Shown piece after piece: positions 25,227-34,055 of a stretch of DNA of 64,000 nucleotides. The notes beneath the pieces are model-generated. The model did no database searches, was not told the DNA's origin, and saw only the letters and a list, made by a program, of their open reading frames with translations. Made by a program: the position numbers and the translations under genes. Source of the stretch: Dermacoccus nishinomiyaensis (GTDB lineage Bacteria > Actinomycetota > Actinomycetes > Actinomycetales > Dermatophilaceae); NCBI RefSeq assembly GCF_900447535.1, contig NZ_UFXX01000001.1:1488001-1552000 (forward strand). Reading direction: 5' to 3'. How positions within the stretch are numbered: position 1 is the first letter of the stretch; the number at the start of each line of letters is the position of its first letter.

Positions 25227-25865
25227 TCATTCTTGCTCGGCCTCGCCGGGACGCGAGGTCGGCTGTGGCTCCTTCGAGCACTGCGCACACCGCCCCAGCA
25301 GCGCCCCGTGCTCGGCGTCGAGCGTGAACCCCGTCAGCTCCTTGATTCTTGCGGCGAGTGGCGCGAACTCGGCCACGTCGACGTCGACGAAGCGCCCGCA
25401 CGTGTCGCACTGCAGGTGCGCGTGGGCGTGAGGCTCGGCCACGTGCCCGGTGACCTCGTGCCCGGCGGCATCGCCCTCCCCCGAGTCCCCATCCGATGCA
25501 CCAACATCGGCCTTCGCCCCCTCACGCGCCACGTCGGCCGCCAGGTGGTAGATCGTCGCGCCGCCCGGAACGTGGGTGTGCGTGACGATGTCAGCGTCGA
25601 CGAGAGCCTGCAGCGAGCGGTAGATCGTCGCGCGGTGGATACCCGGTTCGACCTCGTCGACGAGCGCCGCGACGGCGTCGGCGTCGGCGTGACCCGGTTC
25701 GCGGCTCAGCACGTCGAGGACGGCGCGCCGCCCCGGCGTCACGCGTTCTCCGCGGGCCCGCAGTCGCGCGAGGGCTGCGTCGCGGCGGGCATCGCTCGGG
25801 CTCGCGTCCGCGCGCAGGTCAACGCTCGCTGCAGCACCACGTGCGTCAGGGCTTCGAGGGGTCAT
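25227..25865 (-). CDS. Fur family transcriptional regulator (Zur/FurB-like)
   Basis: This 212-residue metal-responsive repressor has an N-terminal winged helix (RVTPGRRAVLDVLSREPGHADAD, then GIHRATIYRSLQALVDADIV), the metal-site region HAHAHLQCDTCGRFVDV, and a C-terminal CAQCSK, giving the two CxxC pairs of a structural zinc site. Between the wing and the dimer domain there is an acidic, glycine-rich insertion of about 30 residues (GASDGDSGEGDAAGHEVTGH) that is not normal in Fur proteins. The ATG at 25865 is preceded closely by GGAGG. Which metal it senses cannot be decided; the form resembles Zur. Confidence 0.87.
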   Translation of the reverse strand: MTPRSPDARGAAASVDLRADASPSDARRDAALARLRARGERVTPGRRAVLDVLSREPGHADADAVAALVDEVEPGIHRATIYRSLQALVDADIVTHTHVPGGATIYHLAADVAREGAKADVGASDGDSGEGDAAGHEVTGHVAEPHAHAHLQCDTCGRFVDVDVAEFAPLAARIKELTGFTLDAEHGALLGRCAQCSKEPQPTSRPGEAEQE

Positions 25866-25925
25866 GCCTCCATCGTCCGGGCTCCCCACCGGCGAGGCAA
25901 ACCGAGCACTCAGCACATCGTCACG

Positions 25926-25937
25926 TACTCATGAGTA
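25926..25937. promoter_or_regulatory. Candidate operator palindrome TACTCATGAGTA
   Basis: This is a perfect 12-base palindrome in the gap between the Fur gene and the acyl-CoA dehydrogenase, about 62 bases before the TTG start of the latter. It could bind a regulator of either gene; no regulator can be assigned. Confidence 0.35.
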
Positions 25938-25999
25938 GACTTACCGGCGAGTAGCGCCTGGATCATCGCGCTGCACCCCTACCGATCTCGGAGGACATC

Positions 26000-27847
26000 T
26001 TGTCTCACTACAAGAGCAACGTTCGCGACCTTGAGTTCAACCTCTTCGAGGTCTTCAACCGTCAGGACGTGCTGGGCACCGGCATCTACGAGGACGTCGA
26101 CGTCGACGTCGCGAAGGACATCATCGGCCAGGTCGCGAAGCTCGCCGAGGGTGACCTCGCGGCGAGCCTCATCGACTCCGACCGCAACCCCCCGGCCTAC
26201 GACCCGGAGACCAAGTCGGTCACGATGCCGGAGTCGTTCAAGAAGTCCTACAAGTCGTACATCGACGCCGGCTGGGGCATGCTCGACGCCCCCGTCGAGC
26301 TCGACGGCATGAAGGTGCCGCCGTCCGTGCGCTGGTCGCTCGCCGAACTCGTCTGCGGCGCCAACCCGGCCGTCCACATGTTCTCCGCGAGCTACGCGTT
26401 CGCGTCGCTGCTGTACTTCATGGGCAACGACGAGCAGAAGAAGCTCGCCAAGCACATCGTCGACGGCGGCTGGCACTGCACGATGGTGCTGACCGAGCCC
26501 GACGCCGGTTCTGACGTCGGCGCCGGCCGCACGAAGGCCACGCAGAACGACGACGGCACGTGGAACATCACGGGCGTCAAGCGCTTCATCACCTCGGCCG
26601 AGTCGGACATGGTCGACAACGTCGTCCACTTCGTCCTCGCCCGCCCTGAGGGCGCCGGCCCCGGCACGAAGGGCCTGTCGCTGTTCATCGTCCCGAAGTT
26701 CCACGTCGACCTCGAGACGGGTGAGCTCGGCGAGCGCAACGGCGCATACGTGACGAACGTCGAGGACAAGATGGGCCTCAAGGTCTCCACGACCTGCGAG
26801 GTGACGTTCGGTGACGGTGCACCCGCCGTCGGCACGCTGCTCGGCGACGTCCACGACGGCATCGCACAGATGTTCAAGGTCATCGAGAACGCCCGCATGT
26901 TCGTCGGCACGAAGGCGATCGCGACGCTGTCGACCGGCTACCTCAACGCGCTCGAGTACGCCAAGGAGCGCGTCCAGGGTGCCGACATGACGACGCCGCA
27001 GAAGGACGCGCCGCGCGTCACGATCACGCACCACCCGGACGTGCGCCGCAGCCTCATGCTGCAGAAGGCCTACGCCGAGGGTCTGCGTTCGCTCGTCATG
27101 TACACCGCGTGCCAGCAGGACGTCGTCGACCAGGCGACGAAGGGCAACCCGGCCGCCGAGCTCGAGGAGGGCAGCCCCGCCGAGATGGCGGCGCGCCTCA
27201 ACGACCTGCTGCTGCCCATCGTCAAGGGCGTCGGTTCGGAGCGCGCGTGGGTGCTGCTCGGCACCGAGTCGCTGCAGACGTACGGCGGGTCGGGCTTCCT
27301 CAAGGAGTACCCGCTCGAGCAGTACGTGCGTGACGCAAAGATCGACACGCTCTACGAAGGCACGACGGCCATCCAGGGCCTCGACTTCTTCTTCCGCAAG
27401 ATCGTCAAGGATCAGGGTGTCGCCCTCGGCATGCTGCAGAAGGAGATCGAGACGACGATCGGCCAGGCTCCCGAGGCCCTCAAGCGTGAGGCGGGTCTGC
27501 TCGCGCAGGCCGCGACGGACCTCAAGGACATGGGTGAGTTCATGTTCGGAGCCGCGATGGGTTCGCTCGAGAAGCCGACCGAGGCGTACAAGATCGGCCT
27601 GACGTCGACGCGTCTGCTGCTCGCTGCGGGCGACGTCGTCATCGGCTGGCTGCTGCTGCGGGCCGCCATCGTCGCGCAGGCCCGCCTCGAGGCGGGCGAC
27701 GCCGGCAAGGACACCGACTTCTACACCGGCAAGGTTGCCGCGGCGCAGTTCTTCGCGCGCACCGTGCTGCCGCGCATGGCGTCGGAGAAGGCCATCACCA
27801 TCGCTGAGGACGGCTCGCTCATGGACGTCCCGGAGAGCGCTTTCTGA
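26000..27847 (+). CDS. Acyl-CoA dehydrogenase, FadE5-like
   Basis: This flavoenzyme carries out the first oxidation of fatty acid beta-oxidation. The 615-residue form is the long class; the N-terminus MSHYKSNVRDLEFNLFEVF matches M. tuberculosis FadE5 from memory. Visible are the FAD/substrate block MVLTEPDAGSDVGAGRT, the TSAESDM loop, YGGSGFLKEYPLEQYVRDAKI and the catalytic Glu in TLYEGTTAIQ, followed by the extra C-terminal helical domain. The start is TTG at 26000 behind GGAGGAC. It is monocistronic with a strong terminator, so a broad-chain-length housekeeping role is likely. Confidence 0.92.
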   Translation: MSHYKSNVRDLEFNLFEVFNRQDVLGTGIYEDVDVDVAKDIIGQVAKLAEGDLAASLIDSDRNPPAYDPETKSVTMPESFKKSYKSYIDAGWGMLDAPVELDGMKVPPSVRWSLAELVCGANPAVHMFSASYAFASLLYFMGNDEQKKLAKHIVDGGWHCTMVLTEPDAGSDVGAGRTKATQNDDGTWNITGVKRFITSAESDMVDNVVHFVLARPEGAGPGTKGLSLFIVPKFHVDLETGELGERNGAYVTNVEDKMGLKVSTTCEVTFGDGAPAVGTLLGDVHDGIAQMFKVIENARMFVGTKAIATLSTGYLNALEYAKERVQGADMTTPQKDAPRVTITHHPDVRRSLMLQKAYAEGLRSLVMYTACQQDVVDQATKGNPAAELEEGSPAEMAARLNDLLLPIVKGVGSERAWVLLGTESLQTYGGSGFLKEYPLEQYVRDAKIDTLYEGTTAIQGLDFFFRKIVKDQGVALGMLQKEIETTIGQAPEALKREAGLLAQAATDLKDMGEFMFGAAMGSLEKPTEAYKIGLTSTRLLLAAGDVVIGWLLLRAAIVAQARLEAGDAGKDTDFYTGKVAAAQFFARTVLPRMASEKAITIAEDGSLMDVPESAF

Positions 27848-27870
27848 TCTGACCTCACCGGTCTCGACCA

Positions 27871-27921
27871 GAACCGCTGCGGCCCGGCTCCCTCACGAAG
27901 GGAGCCGGGCCGCAGCGGTTC
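27871..27921 (+). terminator. Terminator after the FadE5-like gene
   Basis: A 23-base perfect stem (27871-27893 with 27899-27921) has a 5-base loop, 23 bases after the stop codon. Confidence 0.9.
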
Positions 27922-27928
27922 CGCGACG

Positions 27929-28010
27929 CCCCACATGACGCGTAGACGCACGATGTGGGGAGATCGCGGGCGCACCGCGACCCACTCGGTGCGCAACTGC
28001 AACGAGTGGG
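27929..28010 (-). terminator. Two adjacent hairpins downstream of ackA
   Basis: CCCCACAT/ATGTGGGG (27929-27936 with 27953-27960) and CCCACTCG/CGAGTGGG (27981-27988 with 28003-28010) lie just beyond the ackA stop and probably end that minus-strand transcript. Confidence 0.55.
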
Positions 28011-28018
28011 GGCGCGCG

Positions 28019-29254
28019 TCAGGCGTCGATCGCCGCCACCGCGTGACGCGCGATGGCAAGCTCTTCGTTCGTCGGCACGACGCACACGGTCACAGGCGAT
28101 CCTGCCGCGGAGATGATGCGCGCGTCATGATCGTCGGCGCTGTTGGCGGCTGCGTCGAACGTCACGCCGAGCCACCCGAGACGGCGACACACGGCCTCGC
28201 GGATGGCGGCGTTGTTCTCGCCGACGCCGGCGGTGAACGTGATGACGTCGACGCCCTCGAGCGCCGCCGCGTACGCGCCGATGTACTTGACGAGCCGGTG
28301 CACGTAGACGTCGAATGCGAGCTGCGCCGTCTCGTCACCGTCGTCGACGCGCCCCATGAGGTCGCGGAAGTCGCTTGACCCCGTCAGCCCGAGGATGCCC
28401 GACTTCTTGTTGAGCAGCTTGTCGATCTCGTCGACGCCGAGCCCCGCGACACGGTTGAGGTGCAGGACGACGGCCGGGTCCATGTCGCCACCACGCGTGC
28501 CCATGACGAGGCCCTCGAGCGGCGTCATGCCCATCGACGTGTCGACGGCGCGGCCCCCGTCGATCGCCGAGATCGACGCGCCGTTGCCGAGATGGCAGAT
28601 GATCTGCTTGAACCCCTCGACGGGACGTTCGAGAAACTGTGCGACCCGCGCCGAGACGTACTCGTGCGACGTGCCGTGGAAGCCGTAGCGACGGATGGCG
28701 TGCTCCTTCGCGAGCTTCGCGTCGATCGCGTAGGTGTACGCGGAGGCGGGCAACGTCGAGAAGAACCCGGTGTCGAACACGGCGACCTGCGGCAGGTCGG
28801 GAAAGATGCGCCGAGCCGCCTCGATGCCGAGCGCGTGCGCCGGATTGTGCAGCGGCGCAAGGGTTCCGAGGCGTTTGATCTCGTCGAGCACGTAGTCGGT
28901 GATCATCTCGGGGCCCGTGAAGTTGCGCCCGCCGTGCACGACGCGGTGACCCACGACGACGACGTCCGCGTCCTCGATCGGCAACCCCGTCTCGGCCATG
29001 ACCTTCGTCATCTCCTCGAGGGCGACGCCGTGGTCGGCCATGTCGACGTCGTGCGTCGTCTTCTCGCCGCGGTACTCGTGCGTGATCGTGCCGCCCGAGT
29101 CGCCGACGCGCTCGGCGAGGCCCTTGACGACGAACTCCCCCGTCACCGGGTCGACGATCTGGTACTTGAGCGAACTCGACCCCGCGTTGATGACGAGGAC
29201 GTTGCCGGCCCCGCCGTCCCGCTCGCTGCTCGGCGCCTGCGCCACGTCGTTCAT
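28019..29254 (-). CDS. ackA: Acetate kinase
   Basis: This enzyme interconverts acetyl phosphate plus ADP with acetate plus ATP. The 411-residue protein has the start motif VLVINAGSSSLKYQI, VVGHRVVHGG, the phosphate loop FDTGFF, YGFHGTSHEYVS, the ADENOSINE-type IICHLGNGASISAI and FTAGVGENNAAIRE. A 20-residue polar N-terminal extension precedes the core. Its ATG overlaps the stop of pta as ATGA, the usual pta-ackA operon, for acetate overflow or acetate activation. Confidence 0.97.
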   Translation of the reverse strand: MNDVAQAPSSERDGGAGNVLVINAGSSSLKYQIVDPVTGEFVVKGLAERVGDSGGTITHEYRGEKTTHDVDMADHGVALEEMTKVMAETGLPIEDADVVVVGHRVVHGGRNFTGPEMITDYVLDEIKRLGTLAPLHNPAHALGIEAARRIFPDLPQVAVFDTGFFSTLPASAYTYAIDAKLAKEHAIRRYGFHGTSHEYVSARVAQFLERPVEGFKQIICHLGNGASISAIDGGRAVDTSMGMTPLEGLVMGTRGGDMDPAVVLHLNRVAGLGVDEIDKLLNKKSGILGLTGSSDFRDLMGRVDDGDETAQLAFDVYVHRLVKYIGAYAAALEGVDVITFTAGVGENNAAIREAVCRRLGWLGVTFDAAANSADDHDARIISAAGSPVTVCVVPTNEELAIARHAVAAIDA

Positions 29255-31326
29255 GCCTTCTCCTCCTGCGCCTGCACGGCCGTGATGGCGATGGTGTTGA
29301 CGATGTCCTCGACGAGCGCGCCGCGCGACAGGTCGTTGACGGGCTTGTTGAGCCCCTGCAGCACCGGGCCCATGGCGACGGCACCCGCCGAGCGCTGCAC
29401 GGCCTTGTACGTGTTGTTGCCGGTGTTGAGGTCGGGGAAGATCAACACCGTCGCGCGCCCTGCGACGGGCGAGTCGGGCATCTTCGACTTCGCGACGCTC
29501 GGTTCGACGGCCGCGTCGTACTGGATCGGCCCGTCGACGGCGAGTTCCGGCGCGCGCTCGTGCACGAGTTCGGTTGCGGCCCGCACCTTCTCGACGTCGG
29601 CGCCGCTGCCGGAGGTGCCCGTCGAGTACGACAGCATCGCGACGCGCGGCTCGATGCCGAACGCCGACGCCGTCTTCGCCGAACTGATCGCGATGTCGGC
29701 GAGTTGCTCGGCGTTCGGGTCGGGGTTGACGGCGCAGTCACCGTAGACGAGCACCTGATCGGCGAGCGCCATGAGGAACACGGAGCTGACGATGTCCGCG
29801 TCGGGGGCTGTCTTGATGATCTCGAAGCTCGGCTTGATCGTGTGGGCCGTCGTGTGCGCGGCGCCGCTCACCATGCCGTCGGCGAGCCCGAGGTGCACCA
29901 TCATCGTGCCGAAGTACGACACATCCTGCACCGTCTCGCGGGCCAGCTCGATCGTCACGCCCTTCTTCTTGCGGATCTCGGCGTACTCGGCGGCGAACTT
30001 CTCGACGAGCTCCTCGTCGTGCGGGGAGACGATCGAGGCGGACGAGATGTCGAGGCCGTTGCTGCTCGCGAGCGCCTTGATCTGCGTCTCGTCACCGAGG
30101 ATCGTCAGTTGCGCGATGCCACCACGCAGCACCTCGTCCGCGGCCTTGAGGATGCGCAGATCGTCACCCTCGGGCAGGACGATGTGCTTGCGGGCACTGC
30201 GCGCGCGATCGAGCAGACGGTGGCCGAACATCAGCGGCGTGACGGCGGCCGCCTCGTCGATGTCGATGGCGGCGAGAAGGCCGTCGGCGTCGATGGCTTC
30301 GCCGAACGCACGCAGCGCCGTCTGCTTCTTCACGACACTGCCGGAGCTGAGGGCGCTGCGCGTGCGCGCCAGGGCTGCCGTCGTCTCGAAGGTGCCCGAA
30401 TCTGTCACGAGGATCGGCACGTCGAGCTTCGTGCCGTCGAGCAGCTGCTGCACGCTCTCCGGCGGGCGATAACCGCCCGTCAGGACGATGGCGGCGAGCC
30501 CGGGGAACGTGCCGGACTGATGCGCGAGGACGAGCCCGGGCAGGATGTCGTAGCGGTCGCCGGGGGCGATGACGGTGACGTCCTCGACGAGGCGCGTCAG
30601 CACGTTCGGCAGTGACATCGCAGCGACGACGAACCCGCGCGACTCGCGCTGCAGCCACTCAGGATTGCCGCGCCACAGCTCGGCCCCGGCGGCTTCTGCG
30701 AGCGCCGCGACGGTGGGTGCGACGAGCAGGGGCACCTCGGGAATGACGCCGGCGACGGGCACGGACGCCGTCTCGGCGTCCTTCGTCAGGGCGAGGCGGA
30801 TGCCGGTGACGTCCCCGCTCGTGGCGCGGTTGACGACGATCGCGACGGGCGTCGCGTGCCTCGCGCGCAGCTGTTCGCAACCCATGACGGCGACCTGCGC
30901 GATCTGCTCGGGGGTGCGCTCGCGCCCGTGGACGACGAGGACGACGGGCGCGCCGAGGTTCGCGGCGACCATGGCGTTGATCTCGGCTTCGCGGCCGGTC
31001 GAGACGTCCGCGAAGTCGCTGCCGAGCACCATGACGAGATCGGCGTCGGAGGACACCTCGTCGAAACGGGCCAGGATCGTTGCGAGCGAGCCCGACTCGT
31101 CATCGTGCATCTGGTCGTAGGTGACGCCGAGCGCGTCCTCGTAGGCCTGGTCGACGGCCGGGTGCGACAGCAGCAGGTCGACGACCTTGTCGCGGGTGCT
31201 GGTGGCGACGGGCCGGAAGATCGCGATGCGCCCGGCCTGGCGCGAGAGGAGGTCGAGCAGCCCGTAGGCCACGGTGGACTTGCCGGTTTCACCTTCGGCT
31301 GAGGTGACGAAGACACTGCGCGTCAT
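29251..31326 (-). CDS. pta: Phosphate acetyltransferase (long form)
   Basis: This enzyme interconverts acetyl-CoA and acetyl phosphate. The 691-residue long form has an N-terminal P-loop-like BioD-type domain (VFVTSAEGETGKSTVAYGLL), a central DRTGG domain and a C-terminal catalytic domain (HIVLPEGDDLRILKAADEVL, then GMVSGAAHTTAHTIKPSFEII and PDLNTGNNTYKAVQRSAGA). A longer frame to 31356 exists, but the ATG at 31326 begins at the family N-terminus and has a leaderless-type TAGGGT box 7 bases before it. Confidence 0.96.
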   Translation of the reverse strand: MTRSVFVTSAEGETGKSTVAYGLLDLLSRQAGRIAIFRPVATSTRDKVVDLLLSHPAVDQAYEDALGVTYDQMHDDESGSLATILARFDEVSSDADLVMVLGSDFADVSTGREAEINAMVAANLGAPVVLVVHGRERTPEQIAQVAVMGCEQLRARHATPVAIVVNRATSGDVTGIRLALTKDAETASVPVAGVIPEVPLLVAPTVAALAEAAGAELWRGNPEWLQRESRGFVVAAMSLPNVLTRLVEDVTVIAPGDRYDILPGLVLAHQSGTFPGLAAIVLTGGYRPPESVQQLLDGTKLDVPILVTDSGTFETTAALARTRSALSSGSVVKKQTALRAFGEAIDADGLLAAIDIDEAAAVTPLMFGHRLLDRARSARKHIVLPEGDDLRILKAADEVLRGGIAQLTILGDETQIKALASSNGLDISSASIVSPHDEELVEKFAAEYAEIRKKKGVTIELARETVQDVSYFGTMMVHLGLADGMVSGAAHTTAHTIKPSFEIIKTAPDADIVSSVFLMALADQVLVYGDCAVNPDPNAEQLADIAISSAKTASAFGIEPRVAMLSYSTGTSGSGADVEKVRAATELVHERAPELAVDGPIQYDAAVEPSVAKSKMPDSPVAGRATVLIFPDLNTGNNTYKAVQRSAGAVAMGPVLQGLNKPVNDLSRGALVEDIVNTIAITAVQAQEEKA

Positions 31327-31333
31327 GGTTTCC

Positions 31334-31339
31334 ACCCTA
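31334..31339 (-). promoter_or_regulatory. Leaderless -10 box of pta
   Basis: On the minus strand TAGGGT ends 7 bases before the pta ATG, placing the transcription start at or near the start codon. Confidence 0.5.
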
Positions 31340-31446
31340 GGCGAGAGCGGTGACAACCCGTCCGCGACCTTGGTCCTGTGCGTCGGGCGACGCGTCCGCC
31401 CGAGTCAGCCGTGCGGCGGTACCGATCACCACACCCGACGAATGTG

Positions 31447-31484
31447 GAGAAAATCGCAGATGTGGATAGGAATCGCAGATGGGT
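31447..31484 (+). repeat. Dispersed AATCGC two-unit repeat, copy B
   Basis: GAGAAAATCGCAGATGTGGA is followed by AATCGCAGATGGGTC, nearly the same as copy A at 14581-14620. It touches the stop codon of aroQ and lies in the gap before pta. Confidence 0.65.
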
Positions 31485-31927
31485 CAGGGGTTCGCGGCGA
31501 GCGCAGCCAGGCGGCGCAGCGCGAACTCGTAGCCCTGGACACCACACCCGACGATGACGGCCACCGCCTTGTCGCTCAAGTACGAGTGGTGCCGAAACGC
31601 CTCGCGCGCATGGACGTTCGAGATGTGCACCTCGACGAACGGCGCCTCGACACTCGCGAGAGCATCCCGGATGGCGACACTCGTGTGCGTGTACGCCCCC
31701 GCGTTGATGACGATGCCCGCGCTGTCGTGACGGATGCGCTGGATCTCGTCGACGAGCGCCCCCTCGTGGTTGCTCTGGAAGCACTCGACGCCGAACCCCA
31801 GCTCGTCACCGACCCGCGCGGCGAGCGTCTCGACGTCAGCGAGGGTGTCGGCGCCGTAGATCGACGGTTCGCGCTCACCGAGCAGGTTGAGGTTCGGGCC
31901 GTTGAGGACGTGCAGCGTGCGAGTCAT
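31484..31927 (-). CDS. aroQ: Type II 3-dehydroquinate dehydratase
   Basis: This enzyme dehydrates 3-dehydroquinate to 3-dehydroshikimate in aromatic amino acid synthesis. The 147-residue protein has the type II motifs [21 protein letters not shown] (active-site Arg and Tyr loop), [30 protein letters not shown] and [20 protein letters not shown] (catalytic His). The ATG at 31927 has no ribosome site; a GACAAT hexamer 6 bases before it suggests a leaderless start. It stands apart from other aro genes. Confidence 0.95.
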   Translation of the reverse strand: MTRTLHVLNGPNLNLLGEREPSIYGADTLADVETLAARVGDELGFGVECFQSNHEGALVDEIQRIRHDSAGIVINAGAYTHTSVAIRDALASVEAPFVEVHISNVHAREAFRHHSYLSDKAVAVIVGCGVQGYEFALRRLAALAANP

Positions 31928-32004
31928 GGGCCCATTGTCGTCGGGTTCGGGCGACGGATCCAGGTGGTGCCTCGGTGGTGGTTCCGCGACGCCTCGGGCA
32001 TCCG

Positions 32005-33387
32005 TCACACCGCGTCCGCGCTACGCCCCGTGCTGCGGTGACCGAGCGCCCCCACCGTCACGACGAGCAAGCCCATCGCGACGGCAACGATGACGAATAC
32101 CGGTGTACTGCCGTGGTCTTCGAGCACCGGCAGCAGGATGAACGGCAAGAACGCCGTGACGAGCTTGCTCAACGAGTACGCCGCGCCGGCAGCCGTGCCA
32201 CGGATCGCCGTCGGGTACGAATCGGCGAGATACACGTGGTACGCGTTCGAGAACAGGTTCGACGCGCACGAGTACAGGAAGCCGGCGGCGATGATCTGAG
32301 CCGTCGACGACGCGAATCCGAACCACAGGCCGAAGATCGCCATGAGCGTCGCCGTCGCCATGACGAGGTACTTGCGCTCGATGCGCTCGACGATCGGCAC
32401 GGCCAGCAGCGACCCGAGCGGGTAGCCGAGGTAGCTGAGCGCGACGAACAGCAGCGAGCTCGTGACGCTGTAGCCCTTCGCGACGAGGACGAGCGGCGCC
32501 ACTGTCCCGAAGCCGTAGTAGCCGAACACCTCGAGGGCCGACAGCAGCCACAACATGATCGTGCGCTTCGTGTACGGCGCCTTGAACAGCGACGCCATCG
32601 AGACCTGACGGGACGCGACGGGCGTGAGCGACGCGTCCGGCTCGGCGAGGGTGTGGCCCTCGGCGCGCGCGGCGTCCTCGAACTCGCGGGTGATCGCGTC
32701 GGCCTCGTCGTGACGGCCCTGCGCCTCGAGCCAGCGTGGCGACTCGGGCAACCCGGTACGCACGGCCCACACGACGATCGAGCCGATCGCGCCGAAGACG
32801 AACAGCCAGCGCCACCCGTCGATGCCGAACGGCGTCATCGGCACGAGCCAGCGCGCGAGGAAGCCGACCGTCGGCACCCCGAGGAAGCTGATCGTGTACG
32901 CCCACGAGATGAACTGCCCGCGCTTGTTCTTCGGCAGGATGTCGGACAGGTAGGAGTCGCCGAGCGCGTACTCGCCGCCGATGCCGATGCCCGCGAAGAA
33001 CCGCGTGATGACGAGCCACGCCGCGTTCGGGCTGAACGCGCCCGCGAGCGAGAACGCCGAGTAGAGCGCGAGGTTGACCATGAACGCCTTGCGCCGCCCG
33101 ATGCGGTCGGCGAGGCGCCCCATGAACAGCGCCCCGATGAACTGCCCGATGAACGCCGACGCGAGCACCCACTTGAGCACGTCGCCCTTCAGCGCGAAGT
33201 CTTCCTTCAGCACCGCGGCGATCGTCGAGGCGAGAAAATTCTCGTACGCGTCGAAGAACAACCCGAGGCCGATGACGCCCGTGGCGAGCAGATGCTTGCG
33301 TGTGATCGGGAGCCGGTCGAGGCGTGCGGCGACCGACGTCCCCGTCGCGGGTGCCACCGACGCATTGGGCAGCGATGCTTCTGTCAT
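32005..33387 (-). CDS. MFS transporter, sugar-porter/metabolite-proton symporter type
   Basis: This 460-residue membrane protein has twelve predicted helices. The MFS signature between helices 2 and 3 appears as [14 protein letters not shown], with [18 protein letters not shown] in helix 4/5 and the mid-loop [20 protein letters not shown] typical of the sugar-porter and aromatic-acid/proton symporter groups. The substrate cannot be read. It is transcribed alone, with a leaderless-type promoter; the aroQ gene downstream on the same strand starts 78 bases after its stop and may be read through. Confidence 0.87.
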   Translation of the reverse strand: MTEASLPNASVAPATGTSVAARLDRLPITRKHLLATGVIGLGLFFDAYENFLASTIAAVLKEDFALKGDVLKWVLASAFIGQFIGALFMGRLADRIGRRKAFMVNLALYSAFSLAGAFSPNAAWLVITRFFAGIGIGGEYALGDSYLSDILPKNKRGQFISWAYTISFLGVPTVGFLARWLVPMTPFGIDGWRWLFVFGAIGSIVVWAVRTGLPESPRWLEAQGRHDEADAITREFEDAARAEGHTLAEPDASLTPVASRQVSMASLFKAPYTKRTIMLWLLSALEVFGYYGFGTVAPLVLVAKGYSVTSSLLFVALSYLGYPLGSLLAVPIVERIERKYLVMATATLMAIFGLWFGFASSTAQIIAAGFLYSCASNLFSNAYHVYLADSYPTAIRGTAAGAAYSLSKLVTAFLPFILLPVLEDHGSTPVFVIVAVAMGLLVVTVGALGHRSTGRSADAV

Positions 33388-33393
33388 CGCGGC

Positions 33394-33399
33394 AGCCTA
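33394..33399 (-). promoter_or_regulatory. Leaderless -10 box of the MFS gene
   Basis: On the minus strand TAGGCT ends 6 bases before the ATG at 33387. Confidence 0.5.
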
Positions 33400-33536
33400 G
33401 CCGCGGTGAGACTCGCGCACTAGGTTGAGGTCGGACAGCGATACACGGCATGCGGTCGGCTCGGGCCGACCGCATGGCGGTGGCGACGGACGGACGATGC
33501 TCGGCCGCCACACCCACGTGACGAGAGGACACCCGA

Positions 33537-33899
33537 ATGCAGCGCGAATCCCGCGACGCTCACATCCGCCGCTACTACGAGGTCGTCGACGCCGGCGACG
33601 TCGAGGGCGTGCTCGACATCTTCACCGACGACGCCACCTACTGCCGCCCCGGATACGAACCCATGGCCGGCCGCGAGGCGCTGCGGGCGTTCTACTCGGG
33701 CGATCGCGTCATCGAATCGGGGCGCCACAGCGTCACGTCACTGCTCATCGACGGCGACGAGGCGTTCGTGCGCGGCGAGTTCAACGGGGTGCTCAAGGAC
33801 GGCAGCGACGCGCACCTCGAGTTCGCCGACTTCTTCCGCTTCGGCGTCGACGATCGCATCGCCTACCGCCAGACGTACTTCTACGCTCCGCTCGTCTGA
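33537..33899 (+). CDS. SnoaL/NTF2-like protein
   Basis: This 120-residue single-domain protein has the SnoaL-like cone fold pattern: IRRYYEVVDAGDVEGVLDIFTDDATYCRPGYEPMAG, REALRAFYSG, then strands HSVTSLLIDGDEAFVRGEFNG and FADFFRFGVDDRIAYRQTYF. Such proteins are small enzymes (isomerases, hydrolases) or ligand binders; nothing indicates which. GAGAGGA lies 9 bases before the ATG. It is divergent from the MFS gene. The following 156 bases to the next gene hold no visible feature. Confidence 0.83.
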   Translation: MQRESRDAHIRRYYEVVDAGDVEGVLDIFTDDATYCRPGYEPMAGREALRAFYSGDRVIESGRHSVTSLLIDGDEAFVRGEFNGVLKDGSDAHLEFADFFRFGVDDRIAYRQTYFYAPLV

Positions 33900-34055
33900 C
33901 GCCGGGGCACGCTTCGAAGGGGTGCTGACGTCACGTCGGCGGAGCATCGATTCCTCGACGTGCTGAACACCGCCCGTGCGGGCGCACTGCCTGAGAGCGG
34001 CGACCCCGCATCGCCGAGTTGCAGCTCCCGGGGCCGGCAAGAGCAGACGTGATCG

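Noticed and set aside
25926-25937. TACTCATGAGTA as a Fur or Zur box
   Set aside because: It lacks the usual Fur-box or Zur-box pattern. It is kept only as an unassigned palindrome.
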